A DNA stretch of 34,500 nt, from positions 1 to 34,500 of the IMG/VR virus record IMGVR_UViG_3300048504_000538; one strand, 5' to 3'. The stretch is from a virus. Positions 26,601 to 33,280 of this stretch are shown in pieces (position 1 is the stretch's first letter; each line of letters starts with the position of its first letter). Both the position numbers and the translations under genes were made by a program. The notes below the pieces were generated by a model. The model worked only from the letters and a program-made list of their open reading frames with translations, ran no database searches and was not told the origin of the DNA.

Positions 26601-28640
26601 CTTTTTAAATTCGTTTATATCATTTGGTATTAATTGAGGTGGTGTGAAAGATGAATCTTTTTTATACGAGTCTTCTAAATATACCTCTTGAAAATTTGAT
26701 GACTGATTCTCTAGTCCGATATTGTTGTCATCATTTGCAGTAAATCCAGAGTTTAAATTTGAAGATGTTGAATAAATATATTCTGAACTACCTTCTTTAA
26801 ATAACTTCCACTTACCAACAGAACTCTCAAATATTATTTTCCAAGTTCCATCTTTTGTGTTTTTAAATACTTTATTTGTGTCGAATTTTTTTGATGCAAA
26901 TAGATTGTATGTACCATTTACTACAAATAAATTTCCGGTAAAACCACTTAGAGTAAATGAAGTTTCTCTTGGCCAGGAATTAGCACCCTCTTCATAATAA
27001 AGGAATTTTTCATATGAAGTAAATGACTTTATTATATCAGCATGATTCATATTTAATTTAGCAATATCTTCTCGTTGCATAATTAAAATAGAATCTCTTG
27101 CAACACCTTCATCAAGTGACCCAAGTGACACCTCTTTGTTTAATTTGTCTATTTCGTAGTATAAATTATTTAGTTTATTTTGTATTTTGGAAATTTTTGT
27201 TAATTTTAAAATAAAGTTATCAAGTCTGTGTCGTGCGGCTGAAAACTTTACAAATTTTTTAAAATCAGAATAATCAATATGCAAGTCGTCAATATCCTGT
27301 CCTGTTGTATTAAAAAAGTTTTCAGCTGCTGATAAGTCATCTTTAAGTAAACCGTCTTCACCTTTCAATGTATATTTTTTCGTGGTCTCTGTTGTTACTC
27401 TTGTAGTTATATCAGGACCTCTTAATTTGAATGTTGGTACATCATCAACATCTCTCAATGATATATTACGAATTACATCATCGGAATGAGATACACTTGA
27501 GATATAAAACTCGGAGTTTATATCTATTATATCAGGAAGAGGCTCTATCGTTTTTATTAATAAAGTATCGTTGATGTTATCTGACTTTGTGGGGTCTTTG
27601 TAACTATCATAAATTAAAATTGGAATTGATATACCATTTCCAAAATTTAAAACATTCGTTAAATACCTATCAAACCTTTCCTCGAATATTGTATCCAATA
27701 CAGACTCATCAAACATTTGAATAAGCATATATTTGTAAAATATTTTAATTTCATCATTAGATTCTTGTGTAAATCTATTGTAGTTTTCTAGTATAAAATC
27801 GACAGACTTTACATAATCTGAATAGATGTCCTCCTTTACTACAGTCTGATTATATTGTGATAGTATTAAATTAAAATAAAATGTAGTTAGTTGTGTTTTT
27901 AATCCGTCCAACTCTCTTAACATCTTTATTTCATCGAGTCCAAATGACTTTTCTACTTTTAAAAGATACTCATCATAGTCAGATGTTTTAGTTTTGATGC
28001 TGTCAATTGTATCTTTTTTTACAAACGAATTATTTTTTAATATCTTATCAAGTTTGTTAATTATATGTGCGACTAAGACTCGTTTTCTTATAAAATTATT
28101 ATACTCAAAATTAAAAGAAACATCGTTTGGATTTCTTGAATCTTTTAAAGAATCAGGTAATGCTTTAAATTCTGTTCTAGATGGTGATATTTCTTTTATT
28201 TTTAGTTTTGTTGAATTTTCATATGATCCGACAATATCAGTTCTGAAAGAAATTCGTATTTTGTAGTTTCCTTGTGTTATACCAAGTTCTTCCAATTCAT
28301 GTTTAGGTGATAATATTACATCACCGTTCTTGTTTTTTACATACAAAGAATTTAAATATGAAACAGATGTTGATATTTCTTCACCATCTAAATTTGTATA
28401 ATTAATTGTTTTGTTTATATAGTCTGGAAATGCTTCTACGAGTTTCCATCCGAAAATCTCACCACGAGTCGAATACACGGAAAATTCTATGACATCCTTT
28501 GAGCATTTTCCAAAATCGGTGGAGTGTACCTCCGTATCTTTTATTTCTCCAAATACACTCTCTGAAACCAAAGAACCTCGGATTGTGTTTGTATTTTCAT
28601 CCGAATCGGATGGATACATATATGGAATGAATGTTTTCAT
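17601..28640 (-). CDS. Giant tail/baseplate-associated protein (3679 aa), VrlC-like N-terminus and many binding modules
   Basis: The first ~840 residues form a helical module ending in RRLLNNLPYILKTSGTESS, then IRALFKCYGVPDYL and IKEFGG (about 796-838). This resembles large VrlC-like tail proteins of T4-like cyanophages and probably anchors it to the baseplate. A LamG-like domain follows (about 850-1190), with one ~150-aa SWKN unit embedded at 910-1063. The long middle holds several NGTY-type units (near 562-650, 1571-1647, 2351-2447, 2677-2736 and 3139-3211). Further on are a CBM5/12-like module (2910-2955; W..GTNYKVDETICYNKKMYRC), a Thr-Pro linker (3245-3311) and two fibronectin type III domains (3464-3556, 3561-3650). 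No peptidase or lyase motif is evident. The start is ATG just after the upstream stop with no Shine-Dalgarno. The likely role is a very long adhesin or baseplate-linked fibre for host contact. Confidence 0.85.
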   Translation of the reverse strand: MKTFIPYMYPSDSDENTNTIRGSLVSESVFGEIKDTEVHSTDFGKCSKDVIEFSVYSTRGEIFGWKLVEAFPDYINKTINYTNLDGEEISTSVSYLNSLYVKNKNGDVILSPKHELEELGITQGNYKIRISFRTDIVGSYENSTKLKIKEISPSRTEFKALPDSLKDSRNPNDVSFNFEYNNFIRKRVLVAHIINKLDKILKNNSFVKKDTIDSIKTKTSDYDEYLLKVEKSFGLDEIKMLRELDGLKTQLTTFYFNLILSQYNQTVVKEDIYSDYVKSVDFILENYNRFTQESNDEIKIFYKYMLIQMFDESVLDTIFEERFDRYLTNVLNFGNGISIPILIYDSYKDPTKSDNINDTLLIKTIEPLPDIIDINSEFYISSVSHSDDVIRNISLRDVDDVPTFKLRGPDITTRVTTETTKKYTLKGEDGLLKDDLSAAENFFNTTGQDIDDLHIDYSDFKKFVKFSAARHRLDNFILKLTKISKIQNKLNNLYYEIDKLNKEVSLGSLDEGVARDSILIMQREDIAKLNMNHADIIKSFTSYEKFLYYEEGANSWPRETSFTLSGFTGNLFVVNGTYNLFASKKFDTNKVFKNTKDGTWKIIFESSVGKWKLFKEGSSEYIYSTSSNLNSGFTANDDNNIGLENQSSNFQEVYLEDSYKKDSSFTPPQLIPNDINEFKKTEGYLWYESTAKKANLYDKNNDDSLANSIPEFLVRTYENEDFINFLNMIGEQFDVLLVYIEAMSNMQYIRNSFSKGVPNQLVWFVMNSFGINFYGREVDELSVSKKFEENRNTIWRRLLNNLPYILKTSGTESSIRALFKCYGVPDYLFQIKEFGGVNYGSDNFDSDTKYKLDTFNYALQINNTNQYLQIELPEEERDELSIEFRIKLDSKIFDSYEDGQRFGSKQSTTLPANSGNFVDLVGILTDDDFIIGSEYPKFFNKPANSESFRPDDWDDNDISISWKNTREGVSFSYPKVGAGTEPMFMTIYSNKGKLEDGTYDPLYTLAEIGATETLNGEIVRLSFSKDKTHQYEKEFNIDFEFNGTTTGTHYTIQELKDSGVFIKNNGHFPIMTTSEWEFGIYRDTNTFLKNYGKFYFTFNNTDGTLYCPDTYDEPIYFGDTHEYDILIKRHTGELSFDFGIDLLVKRVVDSNVRYSGTSTNLLSEHSLNLFLNTKEIFFGNYRSESFLGLLDRIRIYKTDISEKRFTNHINFNESYDIDDPSKLKENLLVKVNFDFPYNLNQLSSEVSYGVIKNFSLNKQSDIKAYNFTTDTYPYSFIGTSRRESASIPGYGSKSFSNEKIRIEKQTLISTLNPLSRSTKKSKDRASIDTNTLGVYFSPTDLVNREIIRFFGNFRLSNFIGDPHDIYSNKYKKLDSFKRLFFDNGFGNIDTQRYFNIIKSYIDPSIFENLEKVIPARVKLVSGLLIEPSILERSKIKPPEIKTSAYVQEQKKQIDSETITEQISFSFDLGPKRNNISSFANERNYIKQTHTSDVSNIETSVVVNKNKNEESFHFNYGENLIGEQLTDDYRDTFVNNGCVILGNNLYKVEKFYHQLEKASRYTGKYLNYNILLKNKIEISELDGELKQANGTYQLKFKGQSGFPVFSDDERIWWIFYSQIKGRWILASDGEINGGKKLATGQLKDFKNYIWLSGNELNYERGLSYPVWFSSGFNFSLPLGNIPRTGQDYFTNVKSVSSFDKFIEISGYINGWVNCNIYGVYSGYYVERIVGKEGEATDISNKKGTHTFNGEKRYLYLNGEFNGKLQSGWVGNSKFNEGVENNKSLKIVGRVNGDQYESCESPLLLSGDINDQPKINDNDKYVIDYKNYGHHINFDKKQFKKLNLVKVPSKLEMSDTLDLKFYSQFHIKNLNTSGIQNYASGKFKDTIVYKTINNFYSPKLWSVNLKYKVQIKSSIPCEVDVLYSNINGIGSSGLYKINDLLVKINKQTEMSVDVLNRGGDFKSGLVYNESGDLIETNLSAYINRLSDNPNIERNQSSYKKYITNTENNIDQCIIDILDKRGKHQFVLLLKLSLYTEMKSQLNTHDYLYNTQQYKSSVNCYFEDTPMNVNGVSHYILKMLVDFKGVGYTGSEFAYLTGLKPKNWKDTWPHKIKISDLFILDERNGSILKPDYSHYLFTGINWKHDKTITFNENPTIVLDSPDVHNNKYTKRKRARVSVISGLPNPKLEQSVKIKSLGNLKLGDTIGMPLTTIDDNTFFKTKSNIIYNVNQIYKQKLLVKSRMDKTTHIEKTTDIIYINNDSIDEFDVLPVITNLDTDRTDLCGDSIPLNSDTYDIQILNFENEKITYKENGVAVNKFFGIFNKEKYELLKNKINDEVEVAKLVGNYENRISSGCIKIEGFYGTVVSANGKYTLQYDVSYCGEEKISIPTYINDNKKWILLYESSKSIWVLKNINDKKIFISSETRNIKNGFVANANNNNGFYEGNEVFIKSNYTVDSGGLVYNEQGENVGKRFQSAKVDVHNKFIIRPNAKYIKEVSSRINTFLAWKIRIKSKKDSSKIYEIPIVYVNTDKYDDALLLKYQYVETELKKLKIIQTTDTDYCNIQDTSVMKWILTSRSENNLISEDVKIRTYGETLLVANPLKQHNKLKELGGEYKLIYGKIINKNNCKLLYSNSHKKYIIQNRETDVTLIKSDLYPLVGTYKTNTKNIYGSVEYSTFREKELQITVSGFYDDYENVNGIYRQVGYHESGDCLFKNDKGWLFSKNKNNAEVYGEWQITDSIKYPTKTISLTESIEQTGVYSNSSYTDILYVNFKLHFNFNNTRDFIGVDISRLRLTGASGKFSLFSQTGFAKVPSEYTDIDINFKTSSMIKQVDHYNTIPVTFNKTIADLNYYDDLQIGQNLKIENKDGLDRVVMETNATKTKYTSSGIKRYTESLVNLENKTHTIKNIYSNEWKLGTNYKVDETICYNKKMYRCKKDTPTTRIVFPDRDFDRETYWEVLNHNHVRVNVDCEIEVHDSKEYEVVTSENIFETNIDYDFSKTFSSPSEIENGVYESYYISNKRIYSYQKKYQPYDLPKVGTKNNVLIHGTLNTHTYKTIPRKTKRITINSNQTTISSSGNLDKKPPIVRSLSERDNSDVEFKDSFWFNQDEQTYDSELSNIPLKAPDGNPIIGLSFENTINIKKIILNVEGFVSDSVTTANGTYEPTNRTFNNYNVFKNNGDWTLYNNGNFWKLSNSKNIPDEVLDEDGEEWTTSDTSMLGSKLNGNNGSSSGFLSETAYIHVQYEEEEPTPTPTPTPTTTITKLQDTPTPTPTPTSDESPATPLPIYKTPTPTPIGESTPTPVPQPTPTPTKTNVGVNNDSGVVFLLDEFAITKEKYDLSNDPVETEKQIISDMEVFGYDVLEIATIEDLNNSKFIIPSIPDEIKSFNVSVQNYSMLETETYKLDDLNSFGWDSSDVIINGRFRPFYLTKNRGGRVHLYNGKNIFISNDFYLKSWPSKRCVLVKLKTFVSRVTDITISTGLPNGILISWKSSPDAEYVRIETSIENGNWQILEDNVSQVYSVYGFLDTKSQAGKLIKYRITSVGLHEKTATSEEILGWRLDLPKVVENLEATNGTFTDKIHIMWNKPTSENMFNKTESYSILRSDINDFTSYSTYDVIVTGLKEVEYTDDDSTLESGKTYWYKVVSHNDVTDNLNSDEYLDKRIWSRSTVGFTKNKQYDSPIK
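18712..18909 (-). repeat. Thr-Pro-rich low-complexity linker in the 3679-aa protein
   Basis: Four blocks of alternating Thr and Pro are separated by short Ser/Lys/Asp segments. They encode an extended, probably stiff linker between the repeat-rich body and the C-terminal fibronectin domains. The coding strand is C-rich here, in sharp contrast to the AT-rich surroundings. Confidence 0.9.
18832..18853 (+). other. G-quadruplex motif (GGGGTT)3GGGG on the template strand
   Basis: Four G4 tracts (18832-18835, 18838-18841, 18844-18847, 18850-18853) are separated by TT loops. It lies within the Thr-Pro linker and comes from the ACC/CCA codon choice. Whether it folds in the cell is unknown. Confidence 0.85.
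19775..19913 (-). other. CBM5/12-like carbohydrate-binding module within the 3679-aa protein
   Basis: The segment starts W-K-L-G-T-N-Y-K-V-D-E-T-I-C-Y-N-K-K-M-Y-R-C-K and ends in Y-W-E-V. It matches the spacing of chitin-binding type 5/12 modules: aromatic, tNYkvGD.V.Y.g..Y.Ck, then a closing Trp. These modules bind chitin or related polysaccharides. Call made by pattern only. Confidence 0.55.
25451..25913 (-). repeat. Sixth copy of the ~150-aa SWKN repeat, inside the LamG-like domain of the 3679-aa protein
   Basis: Residues about 910-1063 contain, in order, LPANSGNFVDL, PKFFNK, ISISWKNTREGVSFSYP, MFMTIYSNKG, YDPLYTLAEIGA, TLNGEIVRLSF and TGTHYTIQELKDSG. These are the hallmarks of the repeats in the 2620-aa protein. 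Flanking residues on both sides look like one jellyroll domain. Confidence 0.85.
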
Positions 28641-28643
28641 TTA

Positions 28644-29219
28644 TTATGGTTCACTTACAAATGGGAGTGGGTTGTAGTCGGTATCTGAACTATTTTTGTT
28701 TGTTTTTGGTGTAAATGGAAATGCGTCAGAAAAATCTTCAGTGGAATTACCTTCTCCATTTTTAATTCTCATATCTATAATTAAATTTTTCGTTGCTAAA
28801 TAATTTTGTTCCGCATCTTCTTGGAATTTTATATTTTTTTGACTTTCTGTTTCCAATATCTTGGTCAACTCATCAAGTTGATTTGACATAATGCTTTCTT
28901 GTTTTTTATGAGCAGTTTCAATCTCAGATATATCATCCGTCATATTTATTTGGTCATTTGCGTTTTCATTTTTATCTTGTGTATCCACGAACTCGGAAAA
29001 TGTTGTATCATAATTTTGTTCAATTTTATCCTTTGAGAATTCAGTTCTCGTCTGATTTAGACTTAGTAAACAATTTTCAATAGAATCGGAATTTGTTTTT
29101 ATAATTTGATTTCCTGTTGGATCGATGTGTTCGGGAGAAATTCTACCCTCGATAAATTCATTTAAGTCTGACTGGTCGATTTCATACCTTGTTATATATA
29201 CTGGATATTTTTTGCTCAT
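28644..29219 (-). CDS. Small acidic coiled-coil protein of unknown function in the baseplate operon
   Basis: I do not recognise this 191-aa product. It opens with MSKKYPVYITRYEIDQSDLNEFIEG, then is dominated by polar and acidic residues. Residues about 95-155 are a likely coiled coil (EIETAHKKQESIMSNQLDEL and onward). The C-terminus is Asn/Ser/Pro-rich, ending PLPFVSEP. It has no membrane segment or signal peptide. It sits between the DNRLRE-like tail gene and the giant 3679-aa gene with 3-base gaps on both sides, so it may be a chaperone or connector for one of them; this rests on position only. No Shine-Dalgarno is visible. Confidence 0.7.
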   Translation of the reverse strand: MSKKYPVYITRYEIDQSDLNEFIEGRISPEHIDPTGNQIIKTNSDSIENCLLSLNQTRTEFSKDKIEQNYDTTFSEFVDTQDKNENANDQINMTDDISEIETAHKKQESIMSNQLDELTKILETESQKNIKFQEDAEQNYLATKNLIIDMRIKNGEGNSTEDFSDAFPFTPKTNKNSSDTDYNPLPFVSEP

Positions 29220-29222
29220 TGT

Positions 29223-30485
29223 TTAAATTACTTTAAAAGTTCGTGAATCTATATAAACATCACCATTTAATTTATTTTTTGTTTTTATTAAAAATTTATA
29301 CATTCTGCCTAAGTTACATACATTAAAATCAAAGATAAAAAAGTGACCACCTTTATCGCAACTTATTTCAGTTGACTCAGAATAATCTAATACAACTTCT
29401 TCCGTTTCAGCGTCAATTAAAGAATAAAACATTTTTTCCTCTGTATAGTTTTCCAATGTGTACCTCATTCTATTCTCAAACTTCTTAATTGGATATTTCT
29501 CACGAACACCTACTTCTATTTTTATGACCGAGTTCTTATCGTATTCTTTTTTAACTTGTTTTATTTTAGGGATTATATTTTCGGTATTAAGTTCACTAAG
29601 TTTTGTATTACAAATATCATTTACATTGTTAATTGACCCAGAGTTAATTGATCCGGAGTTTAATGAACCAGAGTTAATTGATCCGGAGTTTAATGACCCG
29701 GAGTTTAATGACCCGGAGTTAATTGATCCGGAGTTTAATGACCCGGAGTTAATTGATCCGGAGTTTAATGATCCGGAGTTAATTTCTGATTTTGCGTTCG
29801 TTTCTATGTCACATGGATTAAATACATAATCTAAAATATGCAGTTCAAGATAAGGTTCGTATATTGTGTTAGTGTTTTTTGCAAAAAATTTAACAGACGA
29901 TTTGTGTATCTCAGTATCGTTTTTTAATTTAAGTATAAGCCCATAGTTTTGTATTTCATCAGTTTGCCATAAACTAAAAATATCTGTTATATCGGCTCTT
30001 AGGTCACTAGCTATGTTTTTAAATTGTACATTCTTATTTATCGGTAAGGTTTCACCGGTATCTGTTTTTATCTCCGAAAACCAAGTACCACCACCAGTAA
30101 AATTTGTTTCATTTTTATACCCACCACCCCAAAGTTCATTTTTCTTTTTATACTTCCAAGATGATCCCGGATAATTAGTCTCTGCGTCAATAAATCTACC
30201 TGATCCAACTGACCAACTTTCTGCTATAGGTAGAATTTCAATTTCGAAATCATCACCAAGTTCAGTTTTTTCGGTAATTTTAAAGTTTAGATATACACTT
30301 GATGGTTTTATGTCGTATAACAATACATCATCTATATTAAACTCTATCAAAATTCTAGAAACATCAGGACCGGTGTCATAGTCAAAACCCCCTCTCAACT
30401 CTGCAATTTCATCTGCACCCGTATTAAGTAATTCATATCTACTATATATTGTATTATTTTTTTCTGATCGTATGAACTTTATCAT
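29223..30485 (-). CDS. DNRLRE-like tail structural protein with 10-unit pentapeptide repeat
   Basis: The 420-aa product starts with NTIYSRYELLNTGADEIAEL, SRILIEFNIDDV (44-55), ILPIAESWSVGSGRF (84-98), GGTWFS (130-135), ADITDIFSLW and EPYLELHIL. This order matches DNRLRE-type jellyroll proteins found in phage tail clusters. Residues about 236-285 are ten 5-residue repeats NSG-S-[LI], encoded by a 15-bp minisatellite. The C-terminal 130 residues form a separate strand-rich domain (IKIEVGVREKYPIKKF; FFIFDFNVCNLGRMYKF). The gene's ATG overlaps the gp6-like stop. A GGGAGGG about 7-9 bases before the ATG is a good ribosome-binding site. The likely place is the baseplate periphery or tail fibre base. 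Confidence 0.75.
   Translation of the reverse strand: MIKFIRSEKNNTIYSRYELLNTGADEIAELRGGFDYDTGPDVSRILIEFNIDDVLLYDIKPSSVYLNFKITEKTELGDDFEIEILPIAESWSVGSGRFIDAETNYPGSSWKYKKKNELWGGGYKNETNFTGGGTWFSEIKTDTGETLPINKNVQFKNIASDLRADITDIFSLWQTDEIQNYGLILKLKNDTEIHKSSVKFFAKNTNTIYEPYLELHILDYVFNPCDIETNAKSEINSGSLNSGSINSGSLNSGSINSGSLNSGSLNSGSINSGSLNSGSINSGSINNVNDICNTKLSELNTENIIPKIKQVKKEYDKNSVIKIEVGVREKYPIKKFENRMRYTLENYTEEKMFYSLIDAETEEVVLDYSESTEISCDKGGHFFIFDFNVCNLGRMYKFLIKTKNKLNGDVYIDSRTFKVI
29631..29780 (-). repeat. 15-bp minisatellite, 10 perfect-length units
   Basis: Ten units of 15 bases run from 29631 to 29780 without gaps. On the plus strand they are variants of AATTGATCCGGAGTT and TAATGACCCGGAGTT, with one or two substitutions. 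They encode the pentapeptide NSGSL or NSGSI. The two variants alternate irregularly, a pattern expected from unequal recombination or slippage. There are no spacers, so it is not a CRISPR array. Confidence 0.95.
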
Positions 30486-32455
30486 TATATTACCCTCCCC
30501 GAAATGTCTTTATCTGGAAATTTTAATTCAAATATAGATGGATCTTTTGATGGGTAAATAGTCTTTCCAATGGTGGCTGATTTGATATCATATTCGTTTT
30601 CAGAATAATCTCCATCTTGTACATTTAAATTTATTACATCAACTAATATTACTGATTTTACTCCCGAGACTTTCGAAAGTTCCAATTCTATTTCACCAAG
30701 TTCAATTGGTTGCATTATTGATATGTTCTCGATTTCAAACATATCTGTAATTTTATTTATACATGACACCAAAACTTCTTTTTTATTTGAGTTGTGAAAA
30801 ACAGAAATCTCAAAATTGATTCCAAAATTAATTATAAATGCGTTTGTAATATTTAGTCCATCGGTCAGTACTCTGTATTTTTCTAAATAATTCTTAAGAT
30901 TGTTTAATACAAGGTCACTTGGTGATATTAGTTTTTTATTGTTGTTATAGGACAACACATACATATTAATTGCAAATGGATTATTGAGTTCACCATAAAC
31001 AACATTCATTCCGTCAGGTGTTATCTTTACATCATTTGAACTTAAATTTGTTTTAAAAATATTTTTTTGAGATTCAATATCTAGTATTCCGTCTTTTGAA
31101 ACATATGCCTTTGCAAGACTTCCAAATTTAGGAGGCATAGACAATGCACGGATTACATAATCATCACGTGTAACAGTTCTGTGCTGAGCTGCGAAGTTTG
31201 CCATTCCGTTTTGACGAATTTCTTCATCTGTATCGGGTCCCTTCCCTCCAATTGCAGGTGATGGGTTATTTATATTTATACTTGCTTTTACTGTATCAAA
31301 TATACTTCTTTCGTTTAAGTCTAGATATTCAGAAGAATCCGCAAAGTTTACGCTTACTATTGTATTGAGTGTGTTTGCGTTTACATTTGATTCTGCACCA
31401 CCCCCTACATAATACTTGATAGTTAAAGTTGTATTAGCAGGAGCACTTCCGTAACTATTTGATTTTAAAAAATTAGATGGATCGTATGCAACCTCAAAGT
31501 TTGAACTTGTTAGATTTTTTGTTTTTCCAACATTATTTAAATTTGGAATAATTATCTCATCATCAAATTTATCCGTGCCGGCTCCGAATTCAAGTGTGGT
31601 AGTGTTATCTGGATTTACAATGGTTGTAAATCTTCTTGAGGTGCGGATGTATCTAAGTATATATGGAACATTTCCAGAATGATCTATGGGATTGTTTTTA
31701 ACATCGTTTGCATCTTCTATTAAAACAGTATCCTGTGCGAGGTATGGAACTTCATAATATATATTTCCAGAAGAATCTTTAACAGATAAAATTTCTATAA
31801 CATTTGTTTCTGATAACGTAGTCTCGAAAAATTCACTTGGTTCACCCACAACCACTGTCTTTGTTACAAGTGTACCAGAGCTTGCTAATACATTTTTTTT
31901 AAGTAAGTAAAATGTTGGTTGTCCTGTTTCGTCTCGATCATAAACACTTATATCACGTTCGGAGTCTTTTGTGTTTTGATTAAAATTAATAGAGTCGATT
32001 GTTCTAAATGTAGTACCCTGACCATCCGAAGATGACACCTCCATACCAGGTTGTATATTTAGACAATATTTAAAGTCAGGTACATTTTCACCATTTTGAT
32101 CTACCTTAGAAGGAATAAGTTGAAACACTTCGAGTTCTGTGAGTGATGCTGACGAAGTCTTTACTTTATAGCCTAAATAGTTTGCCAAGTTTATTATGTT
32201 TTTTCTCTCCGATGCGTATTGTATGAACCCCTCTTTAAATTGATGATCTACATAGTAAGATAATACATCCCCAACATAACTCGCAAGTTCAATGAACATC
32301 ATTCCAGTTGAATTTTCACTAAAGTCTTTATATGTTGACGGGAAATAAGATTTTGCGTAATCAACTAAATTTTTCTTAAATGAATTAAAATCCTTACCTG
32401 TGTAAGAAATATCCTTCTTACCATTATTTTTTAAATTGTTATATGCGTTTTCCAT
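30485..32455 (-). CDS. 6: Baseplate wedge protein, T4 gp6-like (baseplate J-like)
   Basis: The 656-aa length is close to that of T4 gp6. The N-terminal region has the typical SYTGKDFNSFKKNLVDYAKS, then NSTGMMFIELASYVGDVLSYY and QFKEGFIQYASERKNIINLANYLGYK (within residues 17-98). The later part has the baseplate J-type segment FAAQHRTVTRDDYVIRALSM followed by KFGSLAKAYV (about 421-452). In T4, gp6 dimers join neighbouring wedges and form the inner ring of the baseplate. The C-terminus has the usual LYKVSGVKSV-like ELSKVSGVKSVILVDVINL. The start overlaps the gp25 stop, and a GAGG lies about 11 bases upstream of the ATG. It sits directly after gp25, as in T4-like baseplate clusters. Confidence 0.93.
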   Translation of the reverse strand: MENAYNNLKNNGKKDISYTGKDFNSFKKNLVDYAKSYFPSTYKDFSENSTGMMFIELASYVGDVLSYYVDHQFKEGFIQYASERKNIINLANYLGYKVKTSSASLTELEVFQLIPSKVDQNGENVPDFKYCLNIQPGMEVSSSDGQGTTFRTIDSINFNQNTKDSERDISVYDRDETGQPTFYLLKKNVLASSGTLVTKTVVVGEPSEFFETTLSETNVIEILSVKDSSGNIYYEVPYLAQDTVLIEDANDVKNNPIDHSGNVPYILRYIRTSRRFTTIVNPDNTTTLEFGAGTDKFDDEIIIPNLNNVGKTKNLTSSNFEVAYDPSNFLKSNSYGSAPANTTLTIKYYVGGGAESNVNANTLNTIVSVNFADSSEYLDLNERSIFDTVKASININNPSPAIGGKGPDTDEEIRQNGMANFAAQHRTVTRDDYVIRALSMPPKFGSLAKAYVSKDGILDIESQKNIFKTNLSSNDVKITPDGMNVVYGELNNPFAINMYVLSYNNNKKLISPSDLVLNNLKNYLEKYRVLTDGLNITNAFIINFGINFEISVFHNSNKKEVLVSCINKITDMFEIENISIMQPIELGEIELELSKVSGVKSVILVDVINLNVQDGDYSENEYDIKSATIGKTIYPSKDPSIFELKFPDKDISGRVI

Positions 32456-32844
32456 TATTGTACAACCTCAAGTGTTAATAATTCCCGTGTATCTGGAATT
32501 GAATTTATTGAAAAACTAACATCAAGAATTGCTCTATTTGGGTAATCTAAATCGTCTCTGCTTACTTCTACATTTAAGATTGCAATCTCAGGCATCCACT
32601 TTTCTGTTGCTTCTATTACCGCATCTTCAAATAAATTATCATATTGTTCGTCACCCGGATTAAATAATAAAAACCTAAGATCACTTCCATATGTAGGCAT
32701 TAGAGGTCGTTCACCTTTAGCTGTCATTAAGAGCATTTTTAAATTAGTATGAACTCTTACTATGTCTGAGTGTGTTTGTTTAAAATATCCGTCATTTCCT
32801 CTGACATAAGGCATCTCTATACCCACTGGAATTTTATCTTGCAT
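32455..32844 (-). CDS. 25: Baseplate wedge protein, T4 gp25-like
   Basis: At 129 aa it matches gp25 (about 130 aa). The pattern VRVHTNLKMLLMTAKGERPLMPTYGSDLRFLLFNP (29-63) is the hallmark gp25/GPW segment, with the conserved GER.m.p..Gsdl..llFe core. It is followed by an amphipathic helix, EDAVIEATEKWMPEIAILNVEV, and an ending strand. gp25 sits at the sheath-contacting end of the baseplate wedge and helps start sheath assembly. Older database names call it lysozyme-like, but this is a structural role. AAGGA lies about 8 bases before the ATG. It is coupled to gp6 downstream. Confidence 0.93.
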   Translation of the reverse strand: MQDKIPVGIEMPYVRGNDGYFKQTHSDIVRVHTNLKMLLMTAKGERPLMPTYGSDLRFLLFNPGDEQYDNLFEDAVIEATEKWMPEIAILNVEVSRDDLDYPNRAILDVSFSINSIPDTRELLTLEVVQ

Positions 32845-32847
32845 TAA

Positions 32848-33267
32848 TTATAGTCCTTTTTTTTGGTTTGTTTTCTCTTCAACCTTACTTAAAAGTGAAG
32901 AATAATTACGTGTTAATGCAGACGATACATGGTCAGGTAACGATTCAATACTAACTTCGTTTCCTTGTAGGTCTGTCATTTTATTTTCACACAAACCATC
33001 ACCAACTTTATGTCCACCGGAGGGAATGCCACCCGTAGTTTCATTTAACACTTTGTTTAGAGCTTCGTTGTTACTGAACTTTTTAAGTTTTGGTTTTTGT
33101 ACCGATGTACCCGATTCAAGAATTTCTTTAGTAAGTTCAAGTGGGTCTTTTTTCTTCGTTAAGTTAATTTCAGTCTGCATTATTTCCGATAATACAACTG
33201 GTAATGATGCAGTTAATTCCTCCCTAACGGCGGTTTTTATAATTTTTACTAATTCTGATTTTTTCAT
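32848..33267 (-). CDS. Small phage protein with N-terminal amphipathic helix, unknown function
   Basis: The 139-aa product starts MKKSELVKIIKTAVREELTASLPVVLSEI, a charged amphipathic helix of a type common in small proteins of aquatic myophage baseplate clusters. The middle is Lys-rich (KPKLKKF), and the C-terminal half has GGIPSGGHKVGDGLCENKMTD and a second helix (about 110-135). No enzyme motif, signal peptide or membrane segment is seen. Position between the hub/spike gene and gp25 makes an assembly factor or minor baseplate component plausible. AAAGG lies about 7-9 bases before the ATG and supports the start. An ATATTTAT motif lies 23 bases upstream, inside the end of the preceding gene. 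Confidence 0.75.
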   Translation of the reverse strand: MKKSELVKIIKTAVREELTASLPVVLSEIMQTEINLTKKKDPLELTKEILESGTSVQKPKLKKFSNNEALNKVLNETTGGIPSGGHKVGDGLCENKMTDLQGNEVSIESLPDHVSSALTRNYSSLLSKVEEKTNQKKGL

Positions 33268-33280
33268 GTTTGTAACCTTT

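Noticed and set aside
29631-29780. CRISPR array
   Set aside because: The 15-bp units abut directly with no spacers and are in frame within a coding region.
32455-32844. gp25-like protein as a lysozyme
   Set aside because: The name is historical; the segment seen is the structural gp25/GPW core and the baseplate-cluster context supports a wedge role.
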